Numbered from the stretch's first letter, positions 18,846 to 30,502 are shown. The stretch is DNA of 64,000 nucleotides from Nitrosomonas stercoris (GCA_006742785.1 AP019755.1:310001-374000), one strand, 5' to 3'. The notes: a model not told the origin generated them from the letters alone. Translations and numbers: made by a program.

Positions 18846-19772
18846 TCACTGATGTGCTCGATCAAGCTGTCCGGGCGGGTCCACCTGTACCGTCACATGA
18901 TCAATTGCATAATGTTCCCATAACCATGACGATACCAAAGAAGGCAAGGAAAACGGATCAACTTCGCGAACGGGGCTCACATGCACTGTTGCAATAATCG
19001 TTTCGTCTGCCAGAACCCAGGCATGGAAATGTCCTGCTTCCTCAATCCCAGGCAGCCGAGCTAAGCTTTCTTCCACAGCTCTAACGTCTACACCATGCGG
19101 TACAACTTGCAACAATATATGTATCGACTCCCTGACCAAACTCCAGGCAGAACGAACAATCAATAAAGCAACCAGCACAGACAAAAGTGGATCCAGTATT
19201 GACCAGCCAGTTAGCATAATACCAATCGCAGCAGCAATTGCTCCAATTGATCCCAACAGATCTCCAACTACATGCAACCAGGCGCCGCGCAAATTGCCGT
19301 CCGTTCTATTACCCGACCATAATACCCACGCACCTGCTATGTTCACGCCCAAACCGATGACGGCCACAATCAACATCGGCTCAGCCAATACCGCTACTGG
19401 CACATAAATACGCCCAATGGCTTCCCAGATAATCCAGGCAACCAACAGCAACAACGCTGCACCATTCACTAGTGCTGCTAAGACTCTCACTCGATGAAAG
19501 CCATAGGTACGCGTACTATCCGCCGGGCGTCTGGCGATACGATAGGCCATCAATGCCAATAACAACACCGCCGCATCCGAAGCCATATGGCCCGAATCTG
19601 CAATCAAAGCCAGTGAACCAGATAACCAACCACCTACCGCCTGAATCAACGCATAGCTAGCAGTAAAAAAGAATACCAGCCGAATGCGTCGCTCATTACC
19701 AGCTGTAACAGCTTGCTGGTGATGATGCCTATCATTTTGGCCATGACCAAAATGAAGTGGTGAACCAACCAT
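18846..19772 (-). CDS. Cation diffusion facilitator (Zn/Co/Cd efflux, CzcD/ZitB-like)
   Basis: A 308-residue CDF transporter with six predicted membrane helices. Metal-site motifs are DSGHMASDAA in helix II and HVVGDLLGS in helix V. A short His-rich N-terminus (HFGHGQNDRHHHQQ) precedes helix I, and the C-terminal cytoplasmic domain has GHFHAWVL. It exports divalent metal from cytoplasm to periplasm by proton antiport. It follows copA by 22 bases on the same strand, giving a metal-efflux operon. Confidence 0.9.
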   Translation of the reverse strand: MVGSPLHFGHGQNDRHHHQQAVTAGNERRIRLVFFFTASYALIQAVGGWLSGSLALIADSGHMASDAAVLLLALMAYRIARRPADSTRTYGFHRVRVLAALVNGAALLLLVAWIIWEAIGRIYVPVAVLAEPMLIVAVIGLGVNIAGAWVLWSGNRTDGNLRGAWLHVVGDLLGSIGAIAAAIGIMLTGWSILDPLLSVLVALLIVRSAWSLVRESIHILLQVVPHGVDVRAVEESLARLPGIEEAGHFHAWVLADETIIATVHVSPVREVDPFSLPSLVSSWLWEHYAIDHVTVQVDPPGQLDRAHQ

Positions 19773-19794
19773 AAGCTATACGCCGATCAATACA

Positions 19795-22284
19795 CTATGT
19801 AGCAAACAAAGAAGGAGGTTGAAAGCGACGCAAGCGCAACGCATTACCCAATACAAACACACTTGACATCGCCATTGCACCTGCTGCAAACACTGGCGAT
19901 AACAACAAACCCAACGATGGATATAAAACCCCCGCTGCCAAGGGAATGAGCGCCGTATTATAAGCGAATGCCCAAAATAAATTCTGGCGAATATTGGTAA
20001 TAGTTGCTTTTGATAATGCAATAGCATTAGGTACCACTTGTAAATTACCAGACATCAACACCACATCGGCTGATTCCATCGCAATGTCAGTCCCTGTGCC
20101 AATAGCTAGACCCACATCCGCTGCAGCTAATGCTGGCGCATCATTAATACCATCGCCAATAAACGCAATACGTCCATAAGTAGTTTTCAAACGTTGCACA
20201 GCCGCAACTTTTCCTTCCGGCAAAACTTCCGCCACTACCTCATCAATTCCCAATTGGCTGGCAATTGCCTGTGCGGTACGCGTGTTATCACCTGTAATCA
20301 TAGCGACTTTAAGTCCCAGCTGATGTAACGCCTCAATGGCTGCAGGAGTATTGGGCTTGATTGGATCAGCAACTGCAACAATAGCCGCTAATTGCTTACC
20401 AATTGCAGCATAAATAGGAGTCTTGCCTTCACTACCTAAACGCTCTGCCACCTCAGCAAAATCGGTAACCGCTATTCCCAGCTCGTGCATGTAGTGATCA
20501 GAGCCTACTGCCACGCGCGCATCTTCCACCATAGCCCATGCTCCCCTACCTGTTACGGATTCAAATTCGGTTAAAGCTGGAACCGCCATCCCTTCTTGCG
20601 TAGCAGCTTCTACAATGGCACGTGCAATCGGGTGCTCAGAACGAGATTCCACCGCGGCAATCTGTGCTAATACTTTGTTACGCTCGAAACCTGCTGCCAC
20701 TTCCAAGTCTGTCAGTGCTGGCCGCCCTTCAGTCAATGTTCCAGTTTTGTCCACTGCAACTACTTGTGCATCTTTTAACAATTGCAAAGCTTCTCCCTTG
20801 CGAAACAGGATACCCATTTCAGCACCACGGCCGATACCCACCATAATAGAGGTTGGCGTTGCCAAACCCATTGCACAAGGACAAGCAATAATCAACACCG
20901 CAACTGCATTCACCAGCGCAAACGTTAATGCCGGAGCAGGACCAAATATTAGCCAAACCAGAAACGTAATTGCAGCAGCCAACATCACCGCCGGCACGAA
21001 CCACAACGTTACCTTATCTACCATCGCCTGAATGGAAAGCTTGGATCCCTGCGCTTGCTCAACTAAACGAATAATTTGGGCTAACATGGTTTGCCCTCCT
21101 ACCGCTGTTGCACGCAAAGTCAATGCCCCACGCTGATTAACAGTGCCGCCCACCACTTCATTACCCACCGTTTTTTCAACAGGCACAGGCTCACCGGTAA
21201 TCATGGATTCATCTACAAAACTGCGCCCCTCCGTCACTTCACCATCCACTGGCACACGCTCTCCAGGCCGCACTTCGACATGATCTCCCAGCGTCACTTC
21301 GCTCACTGGAATATCAACAACCTCGTTTCCTCGCACGACATGCGCTACTTTAGCTTGCAAACCAATCAACCGTTTGATCGCCTCAGAAGTACGTCCCTTG
21401 GCACGCGCTTCTAGAAAACGGCCTAATAAAATCAAAACTACAATGACAGCTGCTGCTTCGTAATAGACATTGACTGTCCCAGCTGGCAGTAGATCTGGCG
21501 CAAAAGTGGCAATAACTGAATAACCAAACGCCGCGGCGGTGCCTACTGCCACCAACGAGTTCATGTCTGGCGCACGCTGTAACAATGCTGGAAATCCTTT
21601 GGCATAGAAAACTCTTCCTGGAAATAGCATCACCAATGCTGTCAAAATAAATTGCAAATACCAACTTTGTTGCATGCCAATGGTGTTAGCTACCCAAGCG
21701 CGCATCCCTGGTACAACATGTGAGCCCATTTCAATAATAAATACTGGCAATGCTAATACGCTAGCCAATATCAAATCACGCTTAAGTAATGCGCGTTCTG
21801 CATCCTTTTTATCAGCGAGTTCATCATTAATCTGAGCGGCCGTATCGATTATTCGAGCGGAAAATCCGCTATCGGTCACTGCCTTAATTAAAACATCTGC
21901 AGCAGCAGTTCCACGTATAACAGCGTGCTCAGTGGCCAAATTGACGTTTGCCTCTTGCACGCCAGGAATCGCTTTTAGCGCCCGCTCAATTCGCCCTACA
22001 CAAGAAGCGCGAGTCATGCCTTCTACTACCAACTCTGTGGTTTCCGCAGGCACACCAAATCCCGTTTTCTCAACTGCTTGCACCAATGCCATACGATCCA
22101 CTGGATTTGCCAGCTGAACTGTTGCTCGTTCAGTAGCTAGATTCACGGCCACATCACGCACGCCTTCAACTTTTGCCAACGCTGCCTCTACTCGCCCGAC
22201 ACAACTTGCACAAGTCATGCCCTCAATAGGCAAATCAATTGTTGCGTTGTCCGTTACATCTTGATGTTTATTTGGCTTATTCAT
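19795..22284 (-). CDS. copA: Copper-translocating P1B-type ATPase CopA
   Basis: An 829-residue Cu+ exporter with two N-terminal heavy-metal-associated domains, eight predicted membrane helices, the transport motif [11 protein letters not shown], the phosphorylation site [11 protein letters not shown] motif SEHPIARA and hinge [11 protein letters not shown]. The first metal-binding domain has the normal GMTCASC. The second reads GMTRASC, so one of its two Cys is lost by a single base change (CGC for TGC). The ATG at 22282-22284 is preferred; a TTG 21 bases upstream is also possible. It is upstream of the CDF gene in the same operon. Confidence 0.95.
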   Translation of the reverse strand: MNKPNKHQDVTDNATIDLPIEGMTCASCVGRVEAALAKVEGVRDVAVNLATERATVQLANPVDRMALVQAVEKTGFGVPAETTELVVEGMTRASCVGRIERALKAIPGVQEANVNLATEHAVIRGTAAADVLIKAVTDSGFSARIIDTAAQINDELADKKDAERALLKRDLILASVLALPVFIIEMGSHVVPGMRAWVANTIGMQQSWYLQFILTALVMLFPGRVFYAKGFPALLQRAPDMNSLVAVGTAAAFGYSVIATFAPDLLPAGTVNVYYEAAAVIVVLILLGRFLEARAKGRTSEAIKRLIGLQAKVAHVVRGNEVVDIPVSEVTLGDHVEVRPGERVPVDGEVTEGRSFVDESMITGEPVPVEKTVGNEVVGGTVNQRGALTLRATAVGGQTMLAQIIRLVEQAQGSKLSIQAMVDKVTLWFVPAVMLAAAITFLVWLIFGPAPALTFALVNAVAVLIIACPCAMGLATPTSIMVGIGRGAEMGILFRKGEALQLLKDAQVVAVDKTGTLTEGRPALTDLEVAAGFERNKVLAQIAAVESRSEHPIARAIVEAATQEGMAVPALTEFESVTGRGAWAMVEDARVAVGSDHYMHELGIAVTDFAEVAERLGSEGKTPIYAAIGKQLAAIVAVADPIKPNTPAAIEALHQLGLKVAMITGDNTRTAQAIASQLGIDEVVAEVLPEGKVAAVQRLKTTYGRIAFIGDGINDAPALAAADVGLAIGTGTDIAMESADVVLMSGNLQVVPNAIALSKATITNIRQNLFWAFAYNTALIPLAAGVLYPSLGLLLSPVFAAGAMAMSSVFVLGNALRLRRFQPPSLFAT

Positions 22285-22414
22285 AGCGTTATTTCCCGGA
22301 ATCAATTCTCAATAGCAAATGTTTTTTGTAATTACTTATTCACACTCACCTACTTTATAAAGACAAGTTGTCAAGTGAATAAATTCCTTTTCTGACATAG
22401 CAAAACAAAGATGA

Positions 22415-24613
22415 TCAAATCAAAATAATGCCCGCCAATGGAGGCAAAGTAATATTGATGGAATCGGACCAACCTGCCCATGGTTGTCCAGTCGGTGTAA
22501 TAACGCCAGCATTACCACTATTACTGCCGCCATAGTAGGTTGAATCGCTATTGAATACTTCTTGGTAGTTTCTGGATACCGGTACTCCTACCCGATAATT
22601 TATGCGTGGTACTGGCGTAAAATTAAGAATCACCACAACAAACGATCCATCACTGGCACGCCGTTGATAACTGATCACGGATTGCTCTGAATCATGACAA
22701 TCCAGCCAGGAAAATCCTTCTGCGAAAAAATCCAGCTCATATAGCGCTGGCGTATTCAAATAAAGGTGATTCAAATCCCGTATCAAGGCTTGCATGCCAC
22801 GATGTGCGTCACGTTCCAGCAAATACCAGTCAAGCTCATGATTAACTCGCCATTCACGCCCTTGTGCAAATTCATTTCCCATAAAATTGATTTTCTTGCC
22901 CGGACAAGTTATTTGATAAGTAAACAACAAACGCAAATTGGCAAACATCTGCCAAGCATCTCCCGGCATTTTATCCAGTAGGGATTTTTTGCCATGCACT
23001 ACCTCATCATGGGAAAAAGGTAATGCAAAATTCTCGGTATAAGCATATAACTGATGGAACGTCAGCTCGTTATGATGATAACGCCGGTGAATCGGATCGA
23101 GCTGCATATAGCGCAGGGTATCGTTCATCCAGCCCATATTCCATTTCATGGAAAAACCAAGCCCGCCCAGATAAACCGGACGCGACACTCCTGGCCAAGA
23201 GGTAGATTCTTCAGCAATGGTCAGCGTACCTGGAAATTCCTCATGCACCATGGCATTCAATTCGCGTAAAAAACTGATTGCTTCCAGATTTTCACGTCCA
23301 CCAAAACAATTGGGCACCCACTCTCCTGCTTTGCGCGAATAATCGAGATACAGCATAGAAGCGACCGCATCCACACGCAATCCGTCAAGATGAAACACAG
23401 ATAACCAGTAATGCGCGCTGGACAGCAAAAATGATTTCACTTCATTACGCCCATAATTAAAGATATACGTTCCCCAGTCCTGGTGATAACCCAAACGGGG
23501 ATCGGCATGTTCATACAGTGCCGTACCGTCAAAGCGTGCCAGCGCAAAACCATCCTGCGGAAAATGCGCCGGTACCCAATCAAGAATCACCCCGATGCCG
23601 GCCTGATGACAGCGATCGACAAAACACTTGAATGCTGCAGGGTTACCATAACGGCTGGTCGGCGCAAAATAGCCAGTTGCCTGATAGCCCCAGGATTCAT
23701 CCAACGGATGCTCGGAAATGGGTAACAACTCAACATGGGAATATCCCATGTCCTGCAAATAAGGAATCAAGTGATCAGCTAATTCCTGGTAGGAATAAAA
23801 GCTGCCGTCCGGATGACGTTTCCACGAACCAACATGCAACTCATAAATATTGACCGGCGCATGCAACCAGTCCCATTGAGCACGCTGTGTCATCCAATCT
23901 CTATCTTGCCACTGGTATTGTTCTGTAACCGGTGTCAGGGCAGCCGTACTCGGACGTAATTCATAGCAAGTTGCGTAAGGATCTGTTTTCAACACAATCT
24001 CGCCCGTGGCACGATTACGGATTTCATATTTATATAAGGTATTCGTAGGCAAACCTGGTATGAATAATTCCCATACCCCGCTGTTGCCACGCATCAGCAT
24101 AGGATTGATCCGGCCATCCCAACGATTAAAATCACCTACCACGCTTACCCGTTCTGCATTTGGTGCCCACACAGCAAAGCGCGTACCAGCGATTCCCTGA
24201 TTTTTGGTTTGGTGTGCTCCCAGCATAAGGTACGCCTGCAGCAAACGCCCTTCATTGAACAAATACAAATCATGCCCTGAAATCTGTACAGGGAAAGCAT
24301 AAGGATCATAACGCTCCTCAATTACGCCTGTTCCAGCCTGCTCCAGACGCAGCAAATAGGGGCGTGCCACCGTTTTCCCTATCCACTCAAACACATCTGT
24401 CCCGGGGATACGTGTCATCAACTCAAAACCGGTTGTCGCTTGTAACCATACACGCGACACATACGGCTGAAATACTCTAACCCGTTCACCATCAGGAATA
24501 GCATGAATTCCCAGAAAGGAATCAGGATTATGGAGTCTAGCAGCCAGCAGGCGCGACAATGCGGCACCGACTGCAAAATCCCGGGATGCAATAGGCAAGA
24601 ACTTGGTTGACAT
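22415..24613 (-). CDS. glgB: 1,4-alpha-glucan branching enzyme GlgB
   Basis: A 732-residue GH13 enzyme: an N-terminal extension and CBM48 domain ([21 protein letters not shown]), then the catalytic barrel with [13 protein letters not shown] (nucleophile Asp), EEST (acid/base Glu) and [14 protein letters not shown]. It introduces alpha-1,6 branches in glycogen. The start ATG follows GGGAG at good spacing. It is divergent from glgC, so the shared 196-base gap holds both promoters. Confidence 0.95.
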   Translation of the reverse strand: MSTKFLPIASRDFAVGAALSRLLAARLHNPDSFLGIHAIPDGERVRVFQPYVSRVWLQATTGFELMTRIPGTDVFEWIGKTVARPYLLRLEQAGTGVIEERYDPYAFPVQISGHDLYLFNEGRLLQAYLMLGAHQTKNQGIAGTRFAVWAPNAERVSVVGDFNRWDGRINPMLMRGNSGVWELFIPGLPTNTLYKYEIRNRATGEIVLKTDPYATCYELRPSTAALTPVTEQYQWQDRDWMTQRAQWDWLHAPVNIYELHVGSWKRHPDGSFYSYQELADHLIPYLQDMGYSHVELLPISEHPLDESWGYQATGYFAPTSRYGNPAAFKCFVDRCHQAGIGVILDWVPAHFPQDGFALARFDGTALYEHADPRLGYHQDWGTYIFNYGRNEVKSFLLSSAHYWLSVFHLDGLRVDAVASMLYLDYSRKAGEWVPNCFGGRENLEAISFLRELNAMVHEEFPGTLTIAEESTSWPGVSRPVYLGGLGFSMKWNMGWMNDTLRYMQLDPIHRRYHHNELTFHQLYAYTENFALPFSHDEVVHGKKSLLDKMPGDAWQMFANLRLLFTYQITCPGKKINFMGNEFAQGREWRVNHELDWYLLERDAHRGMQALIRDLNHLYLNTPALYELDFFAEGFSWLDCHDSEQSVISYQRRASDGSFVVVILNFTPVPRINYRVGVPVSRNYQEVFNSDSTYYGGSNSGNAGVITPTGQPWAGWSDSINITLPPLAGIILI

Positions 24614-24636
24614 AAATTGATTGCTCCCTGCAATGC

Positions 24637-24700
24637 TAGGGGATCTCTGAAAAACCTCAGCAAGACTGTCAGCTCAAAGTAAAAGCGATCACACTGATGG
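24637..24700. repeat. Partial copy D of the 145-bp repeat
   Basis: About 60 bases matching the left end of the 57388 copy: CTGAAAAA, a variable stretch, then CAGCTCAAAG-AAAA. The right half is missing. It lies in the glgB-glgC promoter gap. Confidence 0.45.
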
Positions 24701-24809
24701 TTTTTAAGAAATTCCCTGGCTAGTAATGGTTATTCGGATCAAGTAAGATAATCACCAACGAATGCAGAGTATGTGGTTTTGCAACACACTGCAAATTAGA
24801 AAGAACATT

Positions 24810-26111
24810 ATGAAAAGACAGCAGGTTGCCCATATGAATGATAATCCACGTTTTGTCAGCACACTCACTCGCAACACACTTGCTCTGATACTGGCTGGTG
24901 GACGCGGTACACGTCTGAAAAACTTGACAGACTGGCGCGCTAAACCTGCTGTTCCCTTCGGTGGCAAATTTCGTATCGTTGATTTTACTTTATCTAATTG
25001 TGTGAATTCTGGCGTACGCCGCATCGGCGTGGTCACCCAATACAAGGCACAAAGTCTGATTCGCCATATTCAGCGTGGCTGGAGTTTCCTGGATGGTCGT
25101 TTCAAGGAATTCGTCGAATTGCTACCCGCCCAGCAACGTACCGATGAAGAAACCTGGTACCAGGGCACTGCCGACGCTGTCTTTCAAAATCTCGACATCA
25201 TTCGCGAACACAATCCAAACTATGTCCTGATTCTGGGCGGAGATCATATTTATAAAATGGACTATGGGAGGATACTGGCTGAACATGCGGAAAAACAGGC
25301 TGATTTGACCATTGCTTGCCTGGAAGTACCGCTAAAAGATGCTAGTGCCTTTGGTGTCATGGCAGTCGATGAAGATTGGCGCATTACTGGTTTCACTGAG
25401 AAGCCTGCTCACCCTGAACCTATTCCCGGTAAACCCGGATATGCCTTGGTCAGCATGGGGATTTACGTGTTCAATGCCAAACTCTTATACGAACAGTTAA
25501 TCCTGGACCACGACCTAGAAGATTCTTCACATGATTTCGGCAAGGACGTTATTCCTCGTATGGTGGCAAGCAGTGCTCGCGTCTACGCACATCGTTTTCA
25601 GAACAGCTGCGTCAACATGATATTGGATGCACCTTACTGGCGCGATGTCGGAACCGTTGATGCTTATTGGGAGGCCAACATTAATCTCACCACGGTGACA
25701 CCAGACTTAAATCTATATGATGAGGATTGGCCTATCTGGACTTACCAGGAGCAATTGCCCCCTGCTAAATTTGTATTCGATGATGATCACCGCCGTGGCC
25801 AAGCGCTGGACTCAATGGTATCCGGTGGTTGTATTATCAGTGGCGCAACCATACGGTGCTCGCTCTTGTTTTCCAATGTTCAGGTGCGAGAATATAGCAC
25901 CATCGAGGATTCAGTTATCTTGCCTGATGTCCATATTGACAAACATGTTCGCCTCAGACGCGTCATAGTAGAAAAAGGTTGTCGAATTCCTGAAAATACA
26001 GAAATAGGCTTTCATCCTGAACAGGATAAACAACGTTTTCATATTACAGATAATGGCATTACTCTAGTCGTCCCAGAAATGCTAAATCAACATGTCCATC
26101 ACACTCGTTAA
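24810..26111 (+). CDS. glgC: Glucose-1-phosphate adenylyltransferase GlgC
   Basis: A 433-residue enzyme making ADP-glucose, the rate-limiting step of glycogen synthesis. It has the nucleotide-binding LALILAGGRGTRLKNLT, allosteric KPAVPFGGKFRIVDF, GTADAVFQN, GGDHIYKMDY, FTEKP, and a C-terminal left-handed beta-helix. Three Met starts are possible (24762, 24810, 24834). 24810 is chosen for its weak AGAAAG site; 24834 gives an equally plausible N-terminus. It precedes a GH57 gene in the same direction. Confidence 0.93.
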   Translation: MKRQQVAHMNDNPRFVSTLTRNTLALILAGGRGTRLKNLTDWRAKPAVPFGGKFRIVDFTLSNCVNSGVRRIGVVTQYKAQSLIRHIQRGWSFLDGRFKEFVELLPAQQRTDEETWYQGTADAVFQNLDIIREHNPNYVLILGGDHIYKMDYGRILAEHAEKQADLTIACLEVPLKDASAFGVMAVDEDWRITGFTEKPAHPEPIPGKPGYALVSMGIYVFNAKLLYEQLILDHDLEDSSHDFGKDVIPRMVASSARVYAHRFQNSCVNMILDAPYWRDVGTVDAYWEANINLTTVTPDLNLYDEDWPIWTYQEQLPPAKFVFDDDHRRGQALDSMVSGGCIISGATIRCSLLFSNVQVREYSTIEDSVILPDVHIDKHVRLRRVIVEKGCRIPENTEIGFHPEQDKQRFHITDNGITLVVPEMLNQHVHHTR

Positions 26112-26189
26112 CCATGCCGTTCTTGTCCGAACATGCTCATGCAATCGGCTGATTCAATCTTGTTTACCCTGAATATTCCTTAAGACAAC

Positions 26190-27911
26190 ATGACCGATCA
26201 TTTATCCAAACTTGATCTGGTGTTACTTTGGCATATGCACCAACCCGATTATCGCGACTACAAAACGGGTGAATTTATGCTGCCGTGGGTTTATCTGCAT
26301 GCCATCAAAGATTACACCGACATGGCGCACCATCTTGAAAACCACCCTGGCATTCGCCTAGTGGTCAATTTTGTGCCGGTGTTACTTGATCAGCTAGAGG
26401 ATTATGCAGATCAGTTTACCAGTGGCACTATTCGCGATCCGTTATTACGCTTGCTCGCCACGCCAGATCTCGATCATATTGCGCCCGATGAACGTTTGTT
26501 GATCCTGAACAGCTGCTTTCTGAACAATCATGCCACCATGCTCAAGCCTTATCCGGCTTATCAGCAATTACGTGATTTATACGATCATTTACAGATAATT
26601 GGCGACAAAGAGCTAATGTATATTTCCGGACAATATCTGGCTGATTTGCTCGTGTGGTATCACCTCGCCTGGACAGGGGAAAGTGTACGTCGGGAAAACA
26701 AATGTATTGTTGATTTAATGGCACAAGGAAAACTGTTTAGCCACGGTGACCGTATTTTGCTATTTAATCTTATTGGAAAACTGATCCAAGACATCATTCC
26801 ACGTTACCGCAAGCTGGCAGAGTCTGGCCAAATTGAGCTTTCTACCACTCCCCATTACCACCCGCTGGCACCTCTAATGATTGATTTCAACTCCGCTCGG
26901 GATAGCCTACCTGATATCAGCCTGCCAGCAAATTCAGCTTACCCCGGTGGACGCGAGCGAGTCACCTTTCACTTGCAGTCTGCTATCCAAAGCCACCAAC
27001 AGCGCTTTGGCAGTGAACCCTGTGGAATCTGGCCTGCTGAAGGCTCCATCTCACAATCTTTTTTGAATATTTTAAGTAAGCACGGCCGCCAATGGTGCGC
27101 CAGTGGCGAAGGGGTATTAGCCAATAGCCTGAGAAAATCTTACCCCGACCAACCTTTGCCAGCACGCAACGAATACCTGTATCGCCCTTATCGTATTCAA
27201 TCTGAAAATCATAGCATCGTGTGCTTCTACCGTGATGATCAACTCTCCGATCTAATTGGTTTTGAATACGCAAAATGGTTTGGACGAGATGCTGCTGAAA
27301 ATCTTGTGCATCAACTGGAACAAATCCATCACACCCCCACAGATAATCCAGCTCCGGTAGTCAGTATTATTCTTGATGGAGAAAATGCCTGGGAAACCTA
27401 CCCTTACAACGGTTACCATTTTCTGAATGACTTATACGGAATCTTGGAAGAAACACCCCATATCAGCACCACAACCTATCAAGCATACTTGGCTAAATTA
27501 ACTGCCAACACCACTGAGATTTGCTCATTACCGACACTGGCAGCTGGCAGTTGGGTCTATGGCAATTTTTCCACCTGGATCGGTGATCCAGACAAAAATC
27601 GAGCATGGGATTTATTATGTGCCGCCAAACAAAGCTACGATATTGTCATGCAAAGCGATCGACTGACACCGGCAGAGAAGCAAGCTGCAGAACAACAATT
27701 GGCTTCCTGTGAAAGTTCGGACTGGTTCTGGTGGTTTGGCGATTACAACTCTCCACACTCTGTGGCAAGTTTTGATCTCGCCTTTCGTAAAAATTTAGCT
27801 AATCTTTACCATTTACTGGGGACACCAACTCCCGTTTCCATTCTTGAGCCTATCAGCCACGGTGGTGCCGCAACAGGTGAAAGCGGAGCCATGCGGCACG
27901 CAGCCTCATAA
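26190..27911 (+). CDS. Glycoside hydrolase family 57 protein
   Basis: A 573-residue GH57 enzyme beginning LVLLWHMHQPDYRDYKTGEFMLPWVYLHAIKDY, the standard family start with the conserved HMHQP. Catalytic region GIWPAEGSIS contains the likely nucleophile Glu, and SIILDGENAWETYP is the fourth conserved region. GH57 members are alpha-amylases, amylopullulanases or glucanotransferases; the exact specificity cannot be told. It sits 78 bases after glgC, so it is probably a glycogen-modifying enzyme in the glgC operon. Confidence 0.88.
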   Translation: MTDHLSKLDLVLLWHMHQPDYRDYKTGEFMLPWVYLHAIKDYTDMAHHLENHPGIRLVVNFVPVLLDQLEDYADQFTSGTIRDPLLRLLATPDLDHIAPDERLLILNSCFLNNHATMLKPYPAYQQLRDLYDHLQIIGDKELMYISGQYLADLLVWYHLAWTGESVRRENKCIVDLMAQGKLFSHGDRILLFNLIGKLIQDIIPRYRKLAESGQIELSTTPHYHPLAPLMIDFNSARDSLPDISLPANSAYPGGRERVTFHLQSAIQSHQQRFGSEPCGIWPAEGSISQSFLNILSKHGRQWCASGEGVLANSLRKSYPDQPLPARNEYLYRPYRIQSENHSIVCFYRDDQLSDLIGFEYAKWFGRDAAENLVHQLEQIHHTPTDNPAPVVSIILDGENAWETYPYNGYHFLNDLYGILEETPHISTTTYQAYLAKLTANTTEICSLPTLAAGSWVYGNFSTWIGDPDKNRAWDLLCAAKQSYDIVMQSDRLTPAEKQAAEQQLASCESSDWFWWFGDYNSPHSVASFDLAFRKNLANLYHLLGTPTPVSILEPISHGGAATGESGAMRHAAS

Positions 27912-28072
27912 CAAAACAACATGCATCCTTCACCACATTAAAAACAATCACACCAACAAACCAGACTCCGTTAGAATTATCAGAGCAATACACACCTACA
28001 CTGAAATTTTGTATACTGCAGCGGCAAAATTTTTGTACAACCAAATTCCTCCTTTCGAAGAAAAATTTCTAA

Positions 28073-28921
28073 GAGCCTGTTTACGATCTTCTGAGTAATA
28101 GTGCCAAGAAAGCCAAATGAATGAGCTGCAAGCTGGTATCAAGTTTACGTTCGCAGTTTTTCCATAATCTTCGGCACTTTTCCAGCCAGGCGAAACTACG
28201 TTCCACTATCCAGCGCCTGGGCATAACCTTGAAGGTATGCAGTTTGCTGCGTTTGGCGATCTGCACGGTGACAGGTTTGCCCAGAATTTCTTGCACACTT
28301 TCGGCAAATGGTGCTCCAGTATAGCCACCGTCACACAGCAAACCTTGCACTTGTCCCAAACTCGATCTGCAACGCTTCAAGGCCTGCAATGCACCGTTAC
28401 GGTCAGTCACTTCCGCTGTCGTCACTGCAATGGCGTGCGGCAACCCCAAGGTATCAACAGCGATATGGCGCTTGATGCCCGACACCTTCTTGCCGGCGTC
28501 ATAGCCTTTCTGGTCAGCCGTGTCTGTATTCTTCACGCTTTGCGCGTCCACAATCAAGAACGTGCTGCAAGCGTTGCGCCCCAGTTTCTCTCGGGCCGCG
28601 CCAACCTGATTTTTTTAATGCCTGCTCCAGCACGCTCACGCCGTGCTGGTCAGGCTCATTCCATTTGCGCCAATAGGCATATACACTCTGCCATTTGGGA
28701 AACTCTCCGGGCAAAAATCTCCACTGGCAACCAGTACGCAGCAGATACAGCACAGCACAAAATACTTCATACAAATCTATTGTCGTGGGTTTGGTGCTGC
28801 GCCTCACGCTACGCAATAGCGGCTCTATCTCGGCAAACTTCTCTTTGCTAATATCACCGGCATATTTTGTTCTCTTCATCCACGTATCGTAAGGAATAAT
28901 GATGAGATCGTAAACAGGCTC
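28073..28921 (-). mobile_element. IS5-family insertion sequence (ISL2/IS1031-like), 849 bp
   Basis: Perfect 17-bp terminal inverted repeats GAGCCTGTTTACGATCT at both ends, flanked by a 3-bp direct repeat TAA (28070-28072 and 28922-28924), as expected for the TNA target of this IS5 subgroup. It contains one transposase in two overlapping frames. It marks the left border of the accessory island. Confidence 0.92.
28081..28879 (-). CDS. IS5-family transposase in two frames (frameshifted)
   Basis: The upstream frame (28514-28879) begins MKRTKYAGDISKEKFAEI and carries the N-terminal part. The downstream frame (28081-28557 and a little upstream) carries STFLIVDAQSVKNTD with the first catalytic Asp, LLCDGGYTG with the second, and the final Glu in RWIVERSFAWLEKCRRL. 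The frames are linked at an A7 run (about 28610-28616) where the plus-one frame opens to QVGAAREKLGRN. This fits programmed frameshifting or transcriptional slippage rather than random damage, because both parts are otherwise intact. Confidence 0.85.
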
Positions 28922-28990
28922 TAAGATGTTTAGTCCCACGATGTGCTGGGATGGGTTAACGATAAAACGATCTGGCTCGTCTGCTTCGAC

Positions 28991-30487
28991 TCAAGATGTA
29001 CGGTAGGAAATCAGCGCTGCCGCCAGTACGATCAGCATCGACGTTGCGGAAATGAATTGTATACTGGCGGTAAATGCATGCCGTGAGGCAGTAAGCAACT
29101 CGATCTTTGCGGGCTCCAGTAATTTGTCAGCGACGGCAACCGCCGCGCTCAGTGAACCATTTGCATATGCGAGAGCATCTTCGGGCACGCCTGATAATGA
29201 TTCGGGAGAAAATTCCATGCGATAGATCAGGCTAGCGAGGCTACCCAACAGAGCGATGCCCAGCGCACCACTGAGTTCGGAGCCTGTCTCGGACAATGCT
29301 GCCGCAGCCCCTGCCCTCTCTGAAGGGACTTGGGCGATGATTAGCTCGACGCTGAAAGTGAACAGCGGTGCCAGCCCCAGCGCCAGCATCACTGTCCCGG
29401 TAATAATTACTTCCTTGTCAGACGAACCACCTACTTGCGTCAACAGGGCAAATCCCAATGCCGACAACAACAGGCCACAGGTGGTGATGCGGTTGGGATG
29501 CCAATAGCGTGCGACGCGCGGTGCCGTGGCGGAGCCAATCATGAAAGCGCCCCCCCAGGGTGCAAGCCAGCAGGCGGCCTTGAATGGCGAAAGATCGAGC
29601 ACTAGTTGCAGATACTGGGTCAGAAGGATTGAGAGTCCGAACAACACAAAGAAGCCGAATGCGTAGCTGAGCATGGCCGCGGAAAAACCAGGCCTACTGA
29701 ACAGCTGCAGATCCACCATGGGATAGGCCAGTCGCGTCTGACGATGCAGAAATACTCCGGCTAGCGCCACACCAACGACCAGCGACAAAACAGGCGACCA
29801 ACTCAGGCCTTGTCCTGCCCCTTCTTTCATACCGTACACAACAGCCAATACGGCGCCTAGCGATAACAGTACGCTACACAGGTCGACACGGCCCGGGGCC
29901 GGATCGCGATATTCAGGCAGCAGCCAGGGACCCAGTGCCAACAACAGCAACATTGCAGGTACGGAGATGAGAAATACCGAGCTCCAATGAAAATGCGTAA
30001 TCAGTATCCCGCCCAACAAGGGGCCGATCACTGCTCCGGCCGAGAAGCTAGCCATCCAGATGCCGATAGCTGTCGTCCGTTCGTTCTTGTTGTGAAACAT
30101 GTTGCGAATCAGTGAGAGAGTGGACGGCGCCAACGTTGCGCCGGCCACTCCGAGCAAGGCGCGAAGAAGAATCAAGGCGCCGGCACTTTTGACTAGTGCA
30201 GCGAGGATCGAGACGATGCCAAAAGCCGCTGCACCAATCAGCAACAGTCGCCGTCGCCCGATGCGGTCGCCGATAGTACCCATGGTGATCAGGAAGCCGG
30301 CAACCATGAAGCCATAGATATCCACCATCCATAGCATCTGTGCGTTAGTGGCGTGCAGCGTTGCACTGATGGTCGGTAGTGCCAAGGTCATGATCGTCAG
30401 ATCCATGGAGTACAGCAGACATGGCAGGGCGATCACTGCTAAGCCGATCCATTCGCGCCGCGTGGCCTTGGCCGCTATGCTGGACAC
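28991..30487 (-). CDS. MFS exporter, DHA2 (QacA/SmvA-like) family
   Basis: A 498-residue permease with about 14 predicted membrane helices. Motif A-like sequence is GTIGDRIGRRRLLLIGA, and motif C-like is GIWMASFSAGAVIGPLLGG. The N-terminus LPCLLYSMDLTIMTLALPTI is typical of DHA2 drug/H+ antiporters. It is the last gene of the receptor-methyltransferase-synthase-ligase operon, 166 bases after the ligase gene. Inference: it exports the small molecule made by the upstream enzymes. G+C content is higher than in the glycogen genes to the left. Confidence 0.88.
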   Translation of the reverse strand: MSSIAAKATRREWIGLAVIALPCLLYSMDLTIMTLALPTISATLHATNAQMLWMVDIYGFMVAGFLITMGTIGDRIGRRRLLLIGAAAFGIVSILAALVKSAGALILLRALLGVAGATLAPSTLSLIRNMFHNKNERTTAIGIWMASFSAGAVIGPLLGGILITHFHWSSVFLISVPAMLLLLALGPWLLPEYRDPAPGRVDLCSVLLSLGAVLAVVYGMKEGAGQGLSWSPVLSLVVGVALAGVFLHRQTRLAYPMVDLQLFSRPGFSAAMLSYAFGFFVLFGLSILLTQYLQLVLDLSPFKAACWLAPWGGAFMIGSATAPRVARYWHPNRITTCGLLLSALGFALLTQVGGSSDKEVIITGTVMLALGLAPLFTFSVELIIAQVPSERAGAAAALSETGSELSGALGIALLGSLASLIYRMEFSPESLSGVPEDALAYANGSLSAAVAVADKLLEPAKIELLTASRHAFTASIQFISATSMLIVLAAALISYRTS

Positions 30488-30502
30488 GGGATTGCCAGCC
30501 TA

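Noticed and set aside
18547-18852. 101-codon open frame on the plus strand
   Set aside because: Low-complexity, Ser/Thr/Ile-rich translation, no ribosome site or domain, and it runs into the CDF gene.
22362-22372. GACAAGTTGTC upstream of copA as a copper-response box
   Set aside because: Only the 8-base core matches the 17-bp dyad and the CusR box needs a different spacing; one such core is expected by chance in 64 kb. Kept only as a weak remark.
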